Below, piece by piece: positions 45,194 through 58,304 of a DNA stretch of 64,000 nt. Location: assembly GCA_002964805.2 (NCBI GenBank), contig PUDQ02000001.1, forward strand, positions 3,000,001 to 3,064,000. Direction: 5' to 3'. How positions within the stretch are numbered: the stretch's first letter is position 1; the number at the start of each line of letters is the position of its first letter. The stretch comes from Trametes villosa. Taxonomy: Eukaryota; Basidiomycota; Agaricomycetes; Polyporales; Polyporaceae. The position numbers and the translations under genes are program-made. The notes under the pieces are model-generated. The model had not been told where the DNA came from. It did not search any database and saw nothing but the letters and a program-made list of their open reading frames with translations.

Positions 45194-47321
45194 ATGGTAA
45201 GTGCATCGCTCCCGGACCACTCGCGATGGTCGCGCGATATTGCAGGAGGTTGACGGCTGGTCAGGAGAACCACCGCCAGGATCCCGAGGAGTTCTATGTC
45301 AAGCAGGACAGAATTGGTGCGTCGATCTTCCGCTTCGTTGGGTTCTTACCTCCGGTGCGCTTCGTACTCAAACCAGCCCGTATGTATAGGCAAGGGCTCC
45401 TTTGGAGAGGTCTACAAGGGGTATGTCTCCGCGCTTCGATACCTATCGCCGTAGTTCACGCGTCTAATACTCCCACCAGCTATGACAAGCGTACCCAAAA
45501 GACCGTCGCCATTAAGATCATAGATCTTGAGAGTGCCGAGGACGAGATTGAGGATATCCAGCAAGAGATCCAAATTCTCTCTCAACTCGACTCTCCTCAT
45601 GTCACCAAGTATCATGGTTCGTACTTGAAGGGCTCCCATCTATGGATCGTTATGGAGTACGTGTCCCCCTGCTAGCAAGTACGCTTCGAAAGCTTACCCT
45701 TCTCACAGGTACTGCTCGGGGGGCTCGTGCTCTGACCTGGTATGACATCACTGCTTACCGTTGACACGGCTTCCTGATGACCTCCATAGATGAAGCCCGG
45801 CGTATTCCGCGAGGAGTATATCGCCATTATCGTTCGTGAACTTCTGAGGGGCCTAGAGTACCTCCATACAGAGGGCAAGCTCCATCGAGATATCAAAGGT
45901 TCGTTAGCCGTGATAGGGACCGGAAACGGCACCAGATATTGAACGCTACCTTCTAGCCGCGAACATCCTGCTGTCAGCCAACGGTGATGTCAAGCTAGCG
46001 GATTTTGGTGTTTCGGGACAGCTGTCTGGTACATTGTCTGCGAAGAAGAACACGTTCGTAGGGACTCCGTACTGGATGTCGCCAGAGGTTATCAAGCAGA
46101 GTGGCTATGACCACAAGGCCGACATCTGGAGCCTGGGTATCACGGCGATTGAGCTGGCCAAGGGCGAACCGCCATATGCTGAGCTCCATCCCATGAAGGT
46201 TTGTGTCGGAGTTCCTTGTCGCCCCGCGCATCGCCTTCCGTTCGCCGCTCACAACATGACCATAACAGGTGCTATTCCTGATCCCCAAGAACCCTCCGCC
46301 GACGCTGGAAGGCCCGTTCACGAAGGCGTTCCGCGAGTTCGTGTCATGCTGCCTGCAACGTGACCCGAAGGACGTCAGTACCCGTCCCTTCCGCACAGTT
46401 CTTCCCAGACTAAAACATCCACGCAGCGCCCGACCGCCCGGGAACTTCTCAAGCACAAGTTCATCCGCATGGCGAAAAAGACAAGCTACCTGACAGAACT
46501 CATCGAGCGCCACGAACGCTGGAAGGCGGAGGGCGGCGAGCGCGTCGAGGAAGAGGACAGGCACCACGCTGAGGAGATGTAAGCATGCCTCCCTGCACGC
46601 CCGTCATGCCGTACGCACGACAGACAGCTCATGCTATGTGTCCTTCCAGGAACGGTGGCTCAGACCCCGAAGATCTCTGGGATTTCGGCACAGTGCGCCA
46701 CGCCGGCACCGTTGGACGCGCGCAGCCCAACCCCGTACAGGTCTCGGGGCCGCCACTGACCTGGGAGATGAACGGCCGGACGCCCTCCGAGGACTCGTCC
46801 AACTCCAGCTCCACCTTCACCGCCGGCAGACGCGGGGTGTCCGATGCATCTACAGCTGCGACGAGCGTCAACACGAAGGGCGACCTGCCGCCTCTGCCAC
46901 AGTCTGCCCCCGCTACCACCGCACACAAGCGGTTCGACCAGCAGGCGACCATCCGGCACGGGCCTGCGGGGCTCAGCCGCGAGCCGTCGGACGAGGACGA
47001 CTACAATGGAGATTACGCGAGCCACCGCGAGGGGGACGACGACCTGCCGGACACGACTATGCTCGATTCGGTGGTATTGCCCGCCATTGCGTCGGTGCGT
47101 CCTTCCCCCCGTCCTGCTCCCGCGATTACAGCAGCGTACTGACGGAGATACGCCCGCTGCGAACGCAGCTGTTCCCGCGGGTCTCAACGCAGGAGGCGCG
47201 AGTCGCTCTGAGCGCGCTGCAGCGCGCGTTCACGGACGCCGAGCGCATTATCCCGGGTGTCACCCTCGAGCTTATCAACGAGATCGTGGACTCGGTCGAG
47301 CGGGTCGACGACGACCGATGA
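45194..47321 (+). CDS. Ste20-family Ser/Thr kinase, germinal-centre (MST/SPS1-like) group
   Basis: Cytosolic kinase of the group that acts on polarity and septation in fungi. Exon 1 holds only the ATG (45194-45196); exon 2 begins at 45265, giving [19 protein letters not shown]. The next exons are 45390-45420 and 45480-45656, in frame. Seen: glycine loop [20 protein letters not shown] with the lysine, [20 protein letters not shown], activation loop and [27 protein letters not shown], and [13 protein letters not shown]. After the kinase domain comes a Ser/Thr-rich acidic linker and a short helical end ([16 protein letters not shown]). All catalytic residues are present. An alternative start at 45226 would give MVARYC before the same body but would need a retained intron. 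Confidence 0.9.
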
Positions 47322-47718
47322 GGCGCGCCGCCGCAGCCCCCGGGGCCCTGCGGACAATCGCGCCTTTTCCGTACACGCCCGTCTTTGCTGTCTCCTGCTA
47401 CTACTGCTCCTGGACGATCATCGGCCCCACCAGCTTCGCTCTATCCCCGGCCCCGGCACCATCCCCCATCGGCATACACATACCTAGCCTGCACTGCTAC
47501 TAATCGTGCGACTGCATGTATTCCCACCACCGTCCCATCCCGCTAGCACCCACCCCACCCCATCCATCTCCATTCCCGTCTTGGCGCACCCTCTTGTCTG
47601 GCACTGCAGTACTACCAACGATGTATACCATAGCCTCCCGCAGCATACCAGTAATCAAAACAAACAACCAAACGTGTATTTGCATGTGCAATGTGCTCCT
47701 CGTTACATCCGCTCAGAC
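47322..47718. other. Convergent 3' space, Ste20 kinase and AP-3 delta
   Basis: No gene. It is rich in C and T on the plus strand and holds both 3' ends. Confidence 0.5.
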
Positions 47719-50700
47719 TTACGCGGGCGGCGCAGCGTCCGCCTTCGCTGTCCGTTTCTTCTTCTCCTTGCCCGCGCCCGACCCCTTCTTCTTCGCGCGC
47801 GTGACCTTGATGGGCTGCGGCGTCCCCGGGCGCGGCTCGTCCGCGTCGAGGTCATACGGCGCGAAGCGCGATGGTGGCGGCGCCGTGGCGCCCGCCGAGC
47901 CATGGCCGTTCCCAAGCGACCCGGACGAGGGCGAGCCCGCGGCGCGCGGGGGCGGCACGACTGCGCCCTCGGGCATCTCGCCCGTCCGGTCGATGACGAA
48001 CGTCTGCGCCGCGGGGGTGGGGGAGCTGCGCAGCCCGGGGAGGTGCGGCGACGGCGCTGCTGGTGGGGGGCATCAGCGTTAGCCTCGTGCGGGGAGTGAG
48101 GGTGATTGTGGCACGAAGGTTCGGGAGGGGGAGGGGGAGGGAGAGGGGAAAGTAATGGCTAACCTTGTGAGGAAAGAGGCGGAAGGCCGTCGAGCTTAAC
48201 CACCGGGATGGCGTCGACATCTGCGGCGTTCATGCTCGCCGAGCGTGTCGATGAAGGCCGGTCGTCAACGAGGTAGTACGGGTCGTCCCGCAGTCGCTCC
48301 AGTCGCTCTGCCTTCCGCTGCGCAGGCGCAAAAGGAGAGGTGATGCAAGTCGTAAGCATTACGCATGCGCCACAGACGCAGGCCGAGAACACTCACCCGT
48401 TCGCGCTCTGCTCGTTCCTCCGCTGTCTCAGCCGCGAGCGCCGCCGGGGACGCGCTACGTGCGCCCTCTTCGTCTTCGTCGTAGTCGCCATGGGCGGCTT
48501 TCGCCTTACCCTTGCGCTTCGTCTTCCCGGCGTCCTTATCCTTCTTCTTACCCTTCTTCACCTTCTTGCCGTCCGCGCCCTCACCAAGGTCGCCGGCAGG
48601 CGCGGTCTCTTCCTGCCACGGCACGATCCAGGCGTCGAGGTCGAGACCATCGGGCACGGGAACGACTGCTTGAGCGCCATGTGCGACCGCGTTGAGCGGG
48701 TGCGCGCTGAACAGCGGCTTGAGGAGGTACAAGCTCTTTGGGAAGCGCGGCTCCGCACTCTGGGGCTCGCCAAACGCGCTCCCCCCAGCTTCGCCGTACA
48801 GCGCGTCCGCGCGCGGCTTCGGCTTGTGCGCCGCGAGGTCCGCGCGGATGAAACTGAACAGCTGGAGCGCCTCTGCAGCCTGTGTGGACACGCGTCAGTC
48901 GCCCGTCCCGCAGGCTCGGGTCTTACGAGAGAGAGGCGCCATGCGGATCGCGACGCACCCGTTCCTGCACCTCGATGTCCGGGTGCGCGGCGAAGCTCGG
49001 GAGGCGCTCGAGCACGTCGCCGACGGCGCCCTGCACGCGCGGCAGGTCGTCATCGTCCCAGCGCTCCGCGAGCTCTGCGGCCCAGGAGCCGAAGACCTTC
49101 ATTGCCGCCTGCAGATAGACGGCGACGATGTCGGGTGGGAGCGCGATGATGCCCGGCTGAAGCAGGTGCGGCAGGAGCTTCTGTGGCTCGGCGAGCTCGC
49201 TAGCGCGCGCTCAACGTTCAGTAACTGGCCGCGCTGCCCAAACGGGAACGGGGCGCCCACCTGCAGTACTCGCCGCATATCCACGCGGCGGCCCAGAGCA
49301 CCTCTGGGCAGCCGCCGTCCGCGGGTGCGTTGTGCAAGAACGCGTCATCGGTGAGGAGCTTGAGCATGAACTGCACGGCATGGCGCCGCGCCCCGCGCAC
49401 GCGCCCGGCGATGTCGACGAGCTGCTCGCGGATCTCCACGCCGACGTTCACGCGTGCGACGTACGCGAGGTCAACGAGCACGGAGATGTACCACTCAAAG
49501 TCCGTGACGTTGTCGTACACGTCCTGCGCGCCGAGCGCGAGGATGCGCTGCGCGAGCGTCAGCCTGTACGCGGGGGACTGCGCGGGCGACACGCCAGGTT
49601 TGGCGGCCGGGGCCTGTTGGGAGCCTGCGAACTGTGAGAGGGTTTCGGACGCCGAGGGGAGCACGGAGGACTCGGTCTTGACGAGGTGGGAGAGCAGCTG
49701 TTGGATGATCGGCTGGAGGTTGTGTCGGCTGACCTAACGGCGCGCATGAGTATGGTATCAGAAATAGCGGGACGTGGAACAGACCATCGCAGAAACGAGG
49801 TCCAGTGCGCGCATGCGGATACTGATGTCTTCGTCGTTGACGCTGGAGAGGATCATATCTTGGTACTCGGCCACAAGCTCGGGGTGCGTGGGCACGATCT
49901 TCACCAAAGCCAGTAGCGCGATGTACTTCACTGGATATTCCGGTCATCAACTATCCCCGAGGGATTTCAGGGTGGTTCCAAGACTTACGGTTTTGGTCTC
50001 GGTCTTGCAAGAAGCCCGCCAGCTTGGTGACGCACGTCCGGGCAAGCTGGCTTCCGCCATAGCCCTGCAACATGCCTCCCGTGATACATGTCCGCACGCA
50101 CTCGTACAGCAGGGAGATTGCTGAGGTGGTCGAGATGAGGTCCGTTATGGGTGGCTGCAGCTTCTTCACTAACCGGGGCTCGTACGGTGTTAGAGTCCCG
50201 AACTGTGGGATAGTGCATCAGGCACAAGCACTTCCCCACAAGTGTAGCATGCCTCACAAGTTTGATGATTTTGATTAGCATCCAATTGTTCGAAGAGGTG
50301 GTCAATAGGTGGAACAGTTGGGGAGCCAAAGGTAGGTAGTCCCTCGGACTTTGGTGTACCAACTCGCACAGAACGTTGACCGTCGCTGCAACGACGCCTA
50401 AAGATGTAAATACAATTGAGAATGCGTAAGCGTGAAGATATTCCACTCGTTCAGAGAAGCACTTGCCGTCGTCGGAATCATCCAGCTTCTCCCGTAGTCG
50501 GGTCATGCATTGCGGGAGTACTTCTGGGTACCGGACGATAGTCTTGTATAGCGCAAGGACTGCCCGTTTGCGTATATGCGGCCGCGAGTGATTAAGCATC
50601 GCAATGAGCTCTGGCGCGAGGTCCCGCCCCAACTCGGGTGTCACGATGTGGGAAAGGCCGTTCAGCGCAACCGCGACGTCCTCGAGTTTCGAGCCAAGAT

Positions 50701-51160
50701 CCTATCGCCGTTCATTCGTGAGTGCCTGAGGGCCCAGTGCGATGCAGCGGTGAGAACATACCTTCTTTAGCAAGTTGGTGGTAAGCATAAGCACATCCGT
50801 ATCCTGCTGGAACGATAGCGCCGCGGCAAGGTACCCGATCGTCTTGAGGTGTATCCGCGGGGCCGACATGACCTCGACGACATGGAAGGAGGCCCAGGAC
50901 ATGTCGTATCCCAGCATATGCAGCTGCACGCGGACGGATAGTCAGTCAACTGGCCGCGGCCTACCCTCACGAGCGCGCCGCGGCGCTGGAAGCAAAGTAC
51001 GCACATATGTGAGCTTGAGCACGGCGGCGGCCTTAATCTCCATGTCCTTGCTCTTGATCTCGCTGCGGATCTCGTCAACGGCTTGAGCGATGAACTTGCT
51101 CTCATCCTTCTTGTTCGCGCGCAGGCCGCGGATGAGATCTTGCAGCGTGCGTTCCCACAT
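47719..51160 (-). CDS. AP-3 adaptor complex delta subunit
   Basis: Large subunit of the AP-3 coat that carries cargo from Golgi or endosomes to the vacuole. The start at 51160 gives MWERTLQDLIRGLRANKKDE, a typical delta-adaptin opening. Many exons follow, with alpha-solenoid trunk segments: GYDMSWASFHVVEVMS, RIHLKTIGYLAAALSF, LTTNLLKKDL, HSRPHIRKRAVLALYK, KIIKL, and YIALLALVKIVPTHPEL. The hinge is long and charged (KKVKKGKKKDKDAGKTKRK). The C-terminus is Pro/Ala-rich and ends in a lysine block, with no recognisable ear domain, as in many fungal delta subunits. About 950 residues. Exon borders were not all fixed. Confidence 0.88.
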
Positions 51161-51682
51161 CGTGCACCAGCAAGGCCTAGGCGGCGTCCCACAAGGGTCT
51201 CAAGCCAAGCAAAGGGTGTCGGTTGAACGCCGTTGGACGTGGTACGGATGCGGGTCTAGCAGATGTGCCTCTATGAGGTCATACACCGAGGTAAAGATGT
51301 GCAGAGCAGCCCGAGAAGCCGTAGGATCTCCTTGTTCAGTCGAGACTGGCTCAAGCCAAGAGTGCCAGCAGAGTAGATGGGACTGCACGCGTTGACGGGG
51401 AAGTCAAGCAGAGAGGTGCACCAAGCCACTCGAGGTCGAGAGACAAGTGCTGCTGCCCCGCGCAGCCGGACTCGGCAGGCGTTTCCCAGCGCCTAATAGC
51501 GGACGCGCACTAAATGGGCGCCTATATTGTGCGTGTGCTACTGTACGCCGACATGGGGAGTGCATGAGTGAGTTTGGCTTTCGATACGCTGAGTGAAGCT
51601 ATGCGTTGTAGTACTAGGCCGCAATTGTGTACATGGTCCAAGAGTGCGGTTAAATTAAGCAACCAGCTAAATCCCCATCTCC
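51161..51682. other. Intergenic between two minus-strand genes
   Basis: No gene recognised. It should hold the promoter of AP-3 delta and the 3' end of the glycosyltransferase-like gene. Confidence 0.4.
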
Positions 51683-54024
51683 TTAGTGGAACTCGAAAGC
51701 CAGCCATGCCGGCTGGATCTTCCCGTCTACATCGACGTCAACCCACCGCCGCCGTTCGCGGTTCACTGCACCCATCGCGTAGTCTCCATCGTCGTCGTAG
51801 CCAAACGCGCGGTCGAACCCAAACCCGAGGGCCGCCATCCTGCAGACGTTCGAGCTAACCAACTATTAGTGATTGCAACGCACACATCACCACAGTTGCG
51901 ACTCACCCAACCCCACAAACAACACCCGCAGGCAGGATCTCCCCCGGCCATGCCCACATCCCACTGAGCATCGCAAAGTCCACAATCATGCCCTTCGTCA
52001 GGCGTATCCGCTCCTCTAGCGGGTCCTGGTCGAACTGCGCCTGCACATACTCGTGCTTCGGCGCGAGCGCGCGCAGCGCCGGGTTCGTGTTGTGCTCGAG
52101 CGAGAACACCGCCGTCGCAGGCGGAAACGCGGACACGAACTCGCGCGCCGCCGCGGGCGAGTCTGACGCGAGCCACGTTATCGGCGCCGCGGGGTAGTGG
52201 TCGGGGCGGCCGGAGGACACGTCCGGGTTCGCGCGCGTCCGCGGGGCGCCGGGCACGTCGGACGCGTTCGCGCTCGCGTACAGGCGGTCCCAGGTCTCGC
52301 GCACGCCGATGATGTAGTTCTCGAGCGGGACCTGCTTGTCCTTGTAGAACATGTACCCGTCCGGGATGCGGTCGCCCTTGCGGATGTGCGCGCCGATGTA
52401 CATCTGCTGCCCGGCCGTGGCGTCCTGGGGCGTGCCGCCTTCGGCGCTGGGTTCTCCGACCGGGAGGGACGCGGGCACGGTGAGGAGGTCGGTGAGTTCC
52501 TTGCGTGCGCTACGGATGAGCTCTGCCATATGCGCGTTTGGTCGGATGACCTCCTCGAATGCCTTGAGAGCGCGCTCGTAGATCGGCCGCAGGCGATGCA
52601 TATTGTGTCCGAAGCTAGACGGATTGTTGGCGCGCAAAGATTGTGCGGCGGGGCCAAGTAAGCAGACATGCAGGCGCTGCGATCTGGCGCCAGTACGTAC
52701 GGGTCCTCGTATTCTTCGGAAAATGAATGACCCAGGTGGTACTGGGCGGTGCGGGAACTAAGAACCTAGAAGGTAGAACCCAATGAGCTCAGCGTTTGAG
52801 GTGCCTCCGGGCATCGGAACACACCCAATGCCTGTCACGCAAATCAGTACGAGAAGTACATGGAATACTAGGGCGCGCACCTGGCTTGCCGCGGGCATGC
52901 CACAAGCTCTGCAAAAGCCGCAGCACGGCAGTGTCAGTCACATATCCGGGTGGAGTGCAAGGGAAGCAGCGCACCTTCGCGGGGAGGCGGTAAACAGCCA
53001 GGTTCTGGCCCCGGAGCGAGCCCTTCCACAGGCTGGAAATGGTCGGTCCACCTGTAAAACGCGTTATTCTGGATATGCTACTGTGTAGTTGGGGTCACAA
53101 CTTACTTGCCGCGGGTCCAATGTGTATCGTCCACAAAGAATGTCCTGCCACGCTACGCAGCGGTCAGCCCTACCAGCGACAAGCTTCAGAGTTCTGTGGT
53201 ACACATACCTGCCGCGCAAAGGCCGCAGCTTGGGCCATTATAGCCAGGTCCGCCAGAAGGCCGACGTGACCATCGAGCAGGTAGGTGATAGTGCTCTTGC
53301 AGACACGGGTGCGTTGGCCCTCTGCCATATGGTAGTCTGTCACGTCGTCATGATGCACAACGTCGTGTACGCCCATGGGGGGCGTGTCCCAGTACTCGCC
53401 GTGGTGCATGAAGCCGCTCATGAGCTTCCCGCACTCGTGCCGGTACTGGTCGCCAGTCAGCGGGAAACTGGTGTAGTTCTCATACGAGATGAGGAGTTCG
53501 GGGGGAGGGCGCGTCTCGACTATAGATGGTGTAGGGAGGGGTGGTGGGATGTTTGTGTGGGTGTAGATGGGGCGTGCAGTGTGTTCGTTCTCTGGCGTGA
53601 TAGGTTCTCCGGACTCGAAGAACTCATCTGGGGACTGTAGGAACGCAGCTTCGAGGGCTCCCGGTCGATTGATAGACACTACGACTAGCCCCAGGAGGAA
53701 CGTCGCAAGAACACACCCACCGAGCAGGGGTAAATTGCTGAGCAGGTTCTTCGGAGAGAGCAGTCCACCCTTTGTCCGCGGCTCGTCTCCGCGACTCCTG
53801 TAGCCCGGCGCGCGCGAGTTCGGGGACAGCAAGGGCTGCGACTGGGACTGACTGCGGTACTCGCGCGCTTCGTCGTCTTGAAATTCCTCGAGCTCGACCT
53901 CCGTAAAACCCTCTTCCGCACGTCCGGCGCGCGAGTGAGGTGTCCGCGGCGTCAAAACGCGGTAGCTCTCCGAGCGAGATGGCCGCCCGGAGACGAGGAT
54001 ATCTGGAAGTGGGCGTGGGGGCAT
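51683..54024 (-). CDS. Type II membrane protein, O-fucosyltransferase-like
   Basis: Probably a Golgi glycosyltransferase. The N-terminal cytosolic part is charged and Ser-rich; one membrane helix follows (LLGGCVLATFLLGLVVVSI), then a lumenal stem rich in Pro and the catalytic-like region. Seen in order: HECGKLMSGFMHHGEYW, DLAIMAQAAAFAR, FFVDDTHWTRGKWTDHF, YIGAHIRKGDRIPDGYMFY, and TWLASDSPAAAREF. HIRKGDR resembles the H-x-R-x-G-D motif of fucosyltransferases that use GDP-fucose, which is why I choose this name. The last exon ends WLAFEFH with the stop at 51683. I take the ATG at 54024 (MPPRPLPDIL); an in-frame ATG at 54237 would add 71 basic residues but lies next to the AT-rich box at 54260, leaving little room for a leader. 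Confidence 0.55.
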
Positions 54025-56814
54025 CCCCGAGATAGAGATGTGCGCGATGCGCTGTCGCTGTGCTGAGCGTGATGGGTGGTGGAGAAGAGGTGGCTGGACG
54101 CTGCCGCCGACGACGGGCTCCCTTGTCCCTTCCCCAGATGGTGATGCCCGTCGCGCGCGCCTGGCCACTGCCACCAAAGTCGCGCGAGCGTCACTCGTCA
54201 CGCGCCTGGAATATACCGTCACGCCTGGACGCGCCATCGGGGATTTCGTGGTGGTCTTATAATACGATATAACGCGCTATAAGATATGCAGTTGATAGAA
54301 TGTATGGAAGCCTTGCGGTGGTCCTTACAGCCGGTTGTGCATGTTGCTAGTAATGGTCAATAACCACAAGCATTGTAAGTATGTGATGCCTTGCGTACCT
54401 TGTACGCCTTGCGAAGGACCCCAGAAACCCGCCAAGATACCGTTTCGTTGCTCATTCTGATTCACTGTCGATCAGGGCACTCGGAATGAAAGGAATGAAA
54501 CAATTTTATTAATCTATCTACTACATATGGCGAATAACATTCCTCGAGTGAACGCGCATACGACGGCAACGAGACAGTCGCGAGCAGAATCCTGAGGGGA
54601 TCTGGACAGAGGGGAGGAGCGGGAAAGGCCCGAGGGTGTGGCCATATAGACCTGACCTGACCGAGGGATAATCGGGGATAGGGCCTCGGGGAAGTACGAG
54701 CTCGAGGATGGGGAGTGCCAGGGAGGTTCGAGGATGGGGCGTGCCAGGAGCTTCGAGGACGTCGAGGCTACAAGGAACACCATTAGTAGAGCATGCTACT
54801 AGGTAGCAAAACACCAGCTGTCCCTCTCAACGACGCGGAGTATGCTAACTCGAGACAGCGCGGTGCGAAGGACAAGCCCACCAACATGGACTCGGCATGG
54901 TAGCCGAGGAGCAGCACAGCTCTGGGCGATGGGGAGACGAGCAATCCATGGAAGGAGGAGAAAGTAGCAAACGGCCAGGGTCGACAGACTCGCCTCGAGT
55001 ATACCCGCCACTTGAGGGCAGGTTTGCGGAACCACGTCTCGGACTTGATGTTGCTTGACAGGACCGGCATCAATGCATCACTCCTCGACCGGGCCCGAGT
55101 CAAGTATTGGGAGGCGTTGAGCAGTCATTATGAGGACAGACGACGAGTTAGATGGAAATGAAAGATTTGATAGAAAGTGCACAAGTTTTGAAAGCCTGGC
55201 GGGTGCAAAGTATGGCATCGTAACGCCGGGCGAGAGTGGGCAATAACGCCGCAAGGGATATACTCAAAACGCAAGGCCATACAAGGGCTTATCGCGGACT
55301 ACCTTTTCCGGCCCATCTTGCAAGCGCCGTAAGCTCAAACCAGCTCGTCGCGGAAACCCCGATGGCCTCATCCCGTTCCGCCGACAAAGTTCGAGGCTGC
55401 GGTGGTCGATGTCGAGCATCTCCAGCTGCTCGCCGCACTCAAGGTGCGTTTGTGCGCGAGGTCCAAAGTTCCATCGCAAAAGCTGAGATGGGTGTGGTTC
55501 GGGGATCGTCCAGGATTCTCTGGAGTCATGCACACGTTAAGGGTGACTAGAACGCCTCCAATTGCCCCCGCGCCCGGCCGCCCCGACGGTGCATCGCGCA
55601 CCGACGGGAGATCTTCTCCGTCCAATCCGTCGAAACGTTCCCTCCCTGCTGCGCGCGACCATCCTCCGAGGAATCCTCCCGCCCACAGATCTCCCGCGGT
55701 CTTCCCTAGGTACCCGCCCCGCGGTCCGAGCCGCATGACGGTCCCCCAGGCCCCCCGGACGAGGATCGTCTCCGGGCATTTCTGACCAATGGTCGCCGAC
55801 GTGGCTGCCAGCGCACACACCACGCTGCATGCCCGCACGCATCACCTGGCACCGGACGTCTTCCGAGGCCTGAACGCAATCCCTCATCGAGCAACGCGCA
55901 GAGCGGCGCAGGCCACGTTCCCCTCCCGCGCGATGAGCGGCCGCTAAAAGGGAGCAACAGCCCCCGATTCGCTCTTGCGCTCGCTCATGTGGCTTCCTGA
56001 AAGCGCTAGCCCGACAGCCGGCTACTATCTGCCCGCAAGGCGCGGAGGGATTCCGCTTGGTACGCCGGCCATAATCGATGCCTTGACGTCAGGAGTCGCC
56101 CAACATATCTCGCGGGATCCGGCCATCTACTAGCAAGTTCCTCAGCACCCAAGCCTTATGCAGCAACCCACTCATTCGCGGTCCGCACTCCCCAACCTCG
56201 GACTAGCCCCCTCCACCAGCGGACGCAAATACTCCCGTAGACAACGGCGCTGATCGTGGCGCGACATAGCAGCTCCGGGGTAGTGGCTTTCCGTCCGCCC
56301 TGCCTACTGCTGATTCGGAGAACGCGTCAGGCCCTCCGCAAGCGCTGCGTCGCCATGCATCCTACCTTCCTCCTTTGAGGCCCGTATGCCCACACAACCG
56401 CCGCGATCCGATCACGATGCGCCTTACGTGTGTCCCAAGGACGTGTCAAGAACCCCGGGCTCCGGGCCCCGGGCGCCCACGCGACGCGAGCGCATCCGTC
56501 ACCTGCAGGCTCCCGCCAGCCATAGGCCGACCCAAGTGGGTGCCAGGTGGGGCGCGCACAGGCCGAAGAACCCGCTCCCGAGCTGACACAGCGCGCTTCG
56601 GCGGATGCGCTGCCTCCAGCCGATGCGATCTCTCCGCCGGCCAGGCACTGGCAGGGAAGCTGGCCAGGTGGCCCCGCTGCTGGCCCTCCCGATGGATCAC
56701 GGCATGCACCCAGGAAGCGCACGCGCCCCGAGCGCGTCCTCTATCCGGCTAGCCTTCCTGTGGCCTGGTTAGGTCTGAGATGCGGCCAGCAGAGCACAGC
56801 GCATGCGCGGGCAT
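54025..56814. other. Intergenic, about 2.8 kb
   Basis: No supported gene. At 54690-54760 the phrase GAGGATGGGG(A/C)GTGCCAGG occurs twice. From 55540 to 56770 the DNA is GC-rich and all frames stay open by composition. AT-rich boxes at 54255-54290 may belong to the promoter of the gene to the left. Confidence 0.4.
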
Positions 56815-56821
56815 GATAAAA
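56815..56821 (+). promoter_or_regulatory. TATA-like GATAAAA before the oxygenase
   Basis: It lies 59 nt before the ATG at 56874 and has the same GATAAAA form as the box at 16744. Confidence 0.4.
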
Positions 56822-56873
56822 GCCTGCGCAGGATCGGCAGGTCTTCACCAACCCCGGATCCGCACCGAACAGA

Positions 56874-58304
56874 ATGCCCGGCCTCACCACCCTTCCGTCG
56901 TTCCCCTCCGACGTCCCCACCCATGCTCTCCTCGTGGTCGACTACAAGCTTCTCGTGGCTGGGGACGACCACGAGCTAGCTAAGCTCTGGCATGCCGCCA
57001 CTCACCTTGGCTTCTGGTAGTACGTATAACGCCGCCTTCATGGTAGGCGCATGCTGATCGACGCTTCTAGCATGCGCAACCACGGTGTTGAGTGGGAGGT
57101 CGACGGCATGTTCGACCTCGGCGCCGAGACCCTCGCTCTTCCCATCTCTGAAAAGATGAAGTATGAGCAGGGCGACAACGGCGATTCCTTTGGGTAGGCT
57201 CCTCACCGGCTCCGACGGCGATAGCGAACGTGGTGCTGACCGCCATTGACAGTTACAAGGCCCGTGGCACCATCGCCACCGACCTGAACGGGACCAGGGA
57301 CACAGTGGAGTTCCTGAACATCGCGCAGGATGACGCCCTCTCCTGGCCGCGCCCCACATACCGGACCTACCCGTCGACGGTGAACGCGCGCATGGACCGC
57401 GTCGTGGGCCCGTTCGTCCGCAAGTCGATGGCGGTGAACAACACGCTCCTCGACATCTTCGAGCGGCTCCTCGGCCTGCCACGGGGAGCAATCGCGCAAC
57501 TGCACGCGACGGACGCGCTGTCGGGGAGCGAGGCACGGGTGGTCAAGACCCCGCCGCACCAGAGCAGCGCAGGAATCGGAGCCCACACCGACTTCGGCAC
57601 GCTCGTACGTCGCCTATCGGGGGATTTACCTCCTTCGCGAGCTTACCCGTTTCGGCAGACGTTCCTCCATAACCGCCTGGGCGGCCTCCAAGTGCTCCCG
57701 CCCGGCTCTCAGGAGTGGCAGTATGTCAAGGTAAGCATTCGGGCGGGGCCCCCGCATCCGCATCCGGGCCTAGGCTGACACCTTGGGGCCGCCGCAGCCG
57801 CTTCCTGGCCACGCCATCTGCAACGTCGGAGATGCGCTCGCGATTTTCAGCGGGGGCGTGCTGCGCTCCAACCTGCACCGGCTGATGTGAGTGCCCGCGA
57901 AGTATAGCTAGCGTGCGGAGTTTGACCTTGCCCGCTCAAGGCCCCCGCCCGGCCGCCAATCGCGCTACGAGCGGTACTCCGTCGCGTTCTTCACACGCCC
58001 CCAGAACGACGTCGTCCTTCGGCCACTCGCGGAGCAGAGCAAAATAATTGCAGACGCTGCGGCTGCGAACCCGAAGGAGGAGTTCTACACGGGCTCGACG
58101 GCGGGAGAGTGGACGTCGCGGCGCATCCGCAAGCTCAGGCTAAGGAACCGAAGGGTGAGCCCCGACGTTCGCACCGTGTAGTTTGACAAGTGACACTCAC
58201 ACATTGGCACATCCTCGCAGGGTCCTGAGACGTGGTACGAGGCTAAGGGCACTGAGCACCAGGTCGTGACCGTCGGCGCTGGGGCGGTTGCCGCTGCGGC
58301 GTAG
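56874..58304 (+). CDS. 2-oxoglutarate/Fe(II) oxygenase, isopenicillin-N-synthase-like
   Basis: Non-heme iron oxygenase of the fungal secondary-metabolism type; the substrate is unknown. About 390 residues in about seven exons. Seen: GFWYMRNHGVEWEVD, where the join was placed so that Tyr is kept; the Fe-binding AHTDFGTL (His and Asp); LGGLQVLPPGSQEW; VGDALAIFSGG; the distal histidine in SNLHRLM; and the 2-oxoglutarate-binding region RYSVAFFTRP with Arg and Ser. The complete HxD...H triad predicts an active enzyme. The flanking genes give no pathway context. Confidence 0.88.

Noticed and set aside
44814..45194. Plus-strand open frame with a long hydrophobic segment before the kinase
   Set aside because: It overlaps the pyrimidine-rich leader; runs of C and T translate as Leu, Ser and Pro, giving a false membrane helix.
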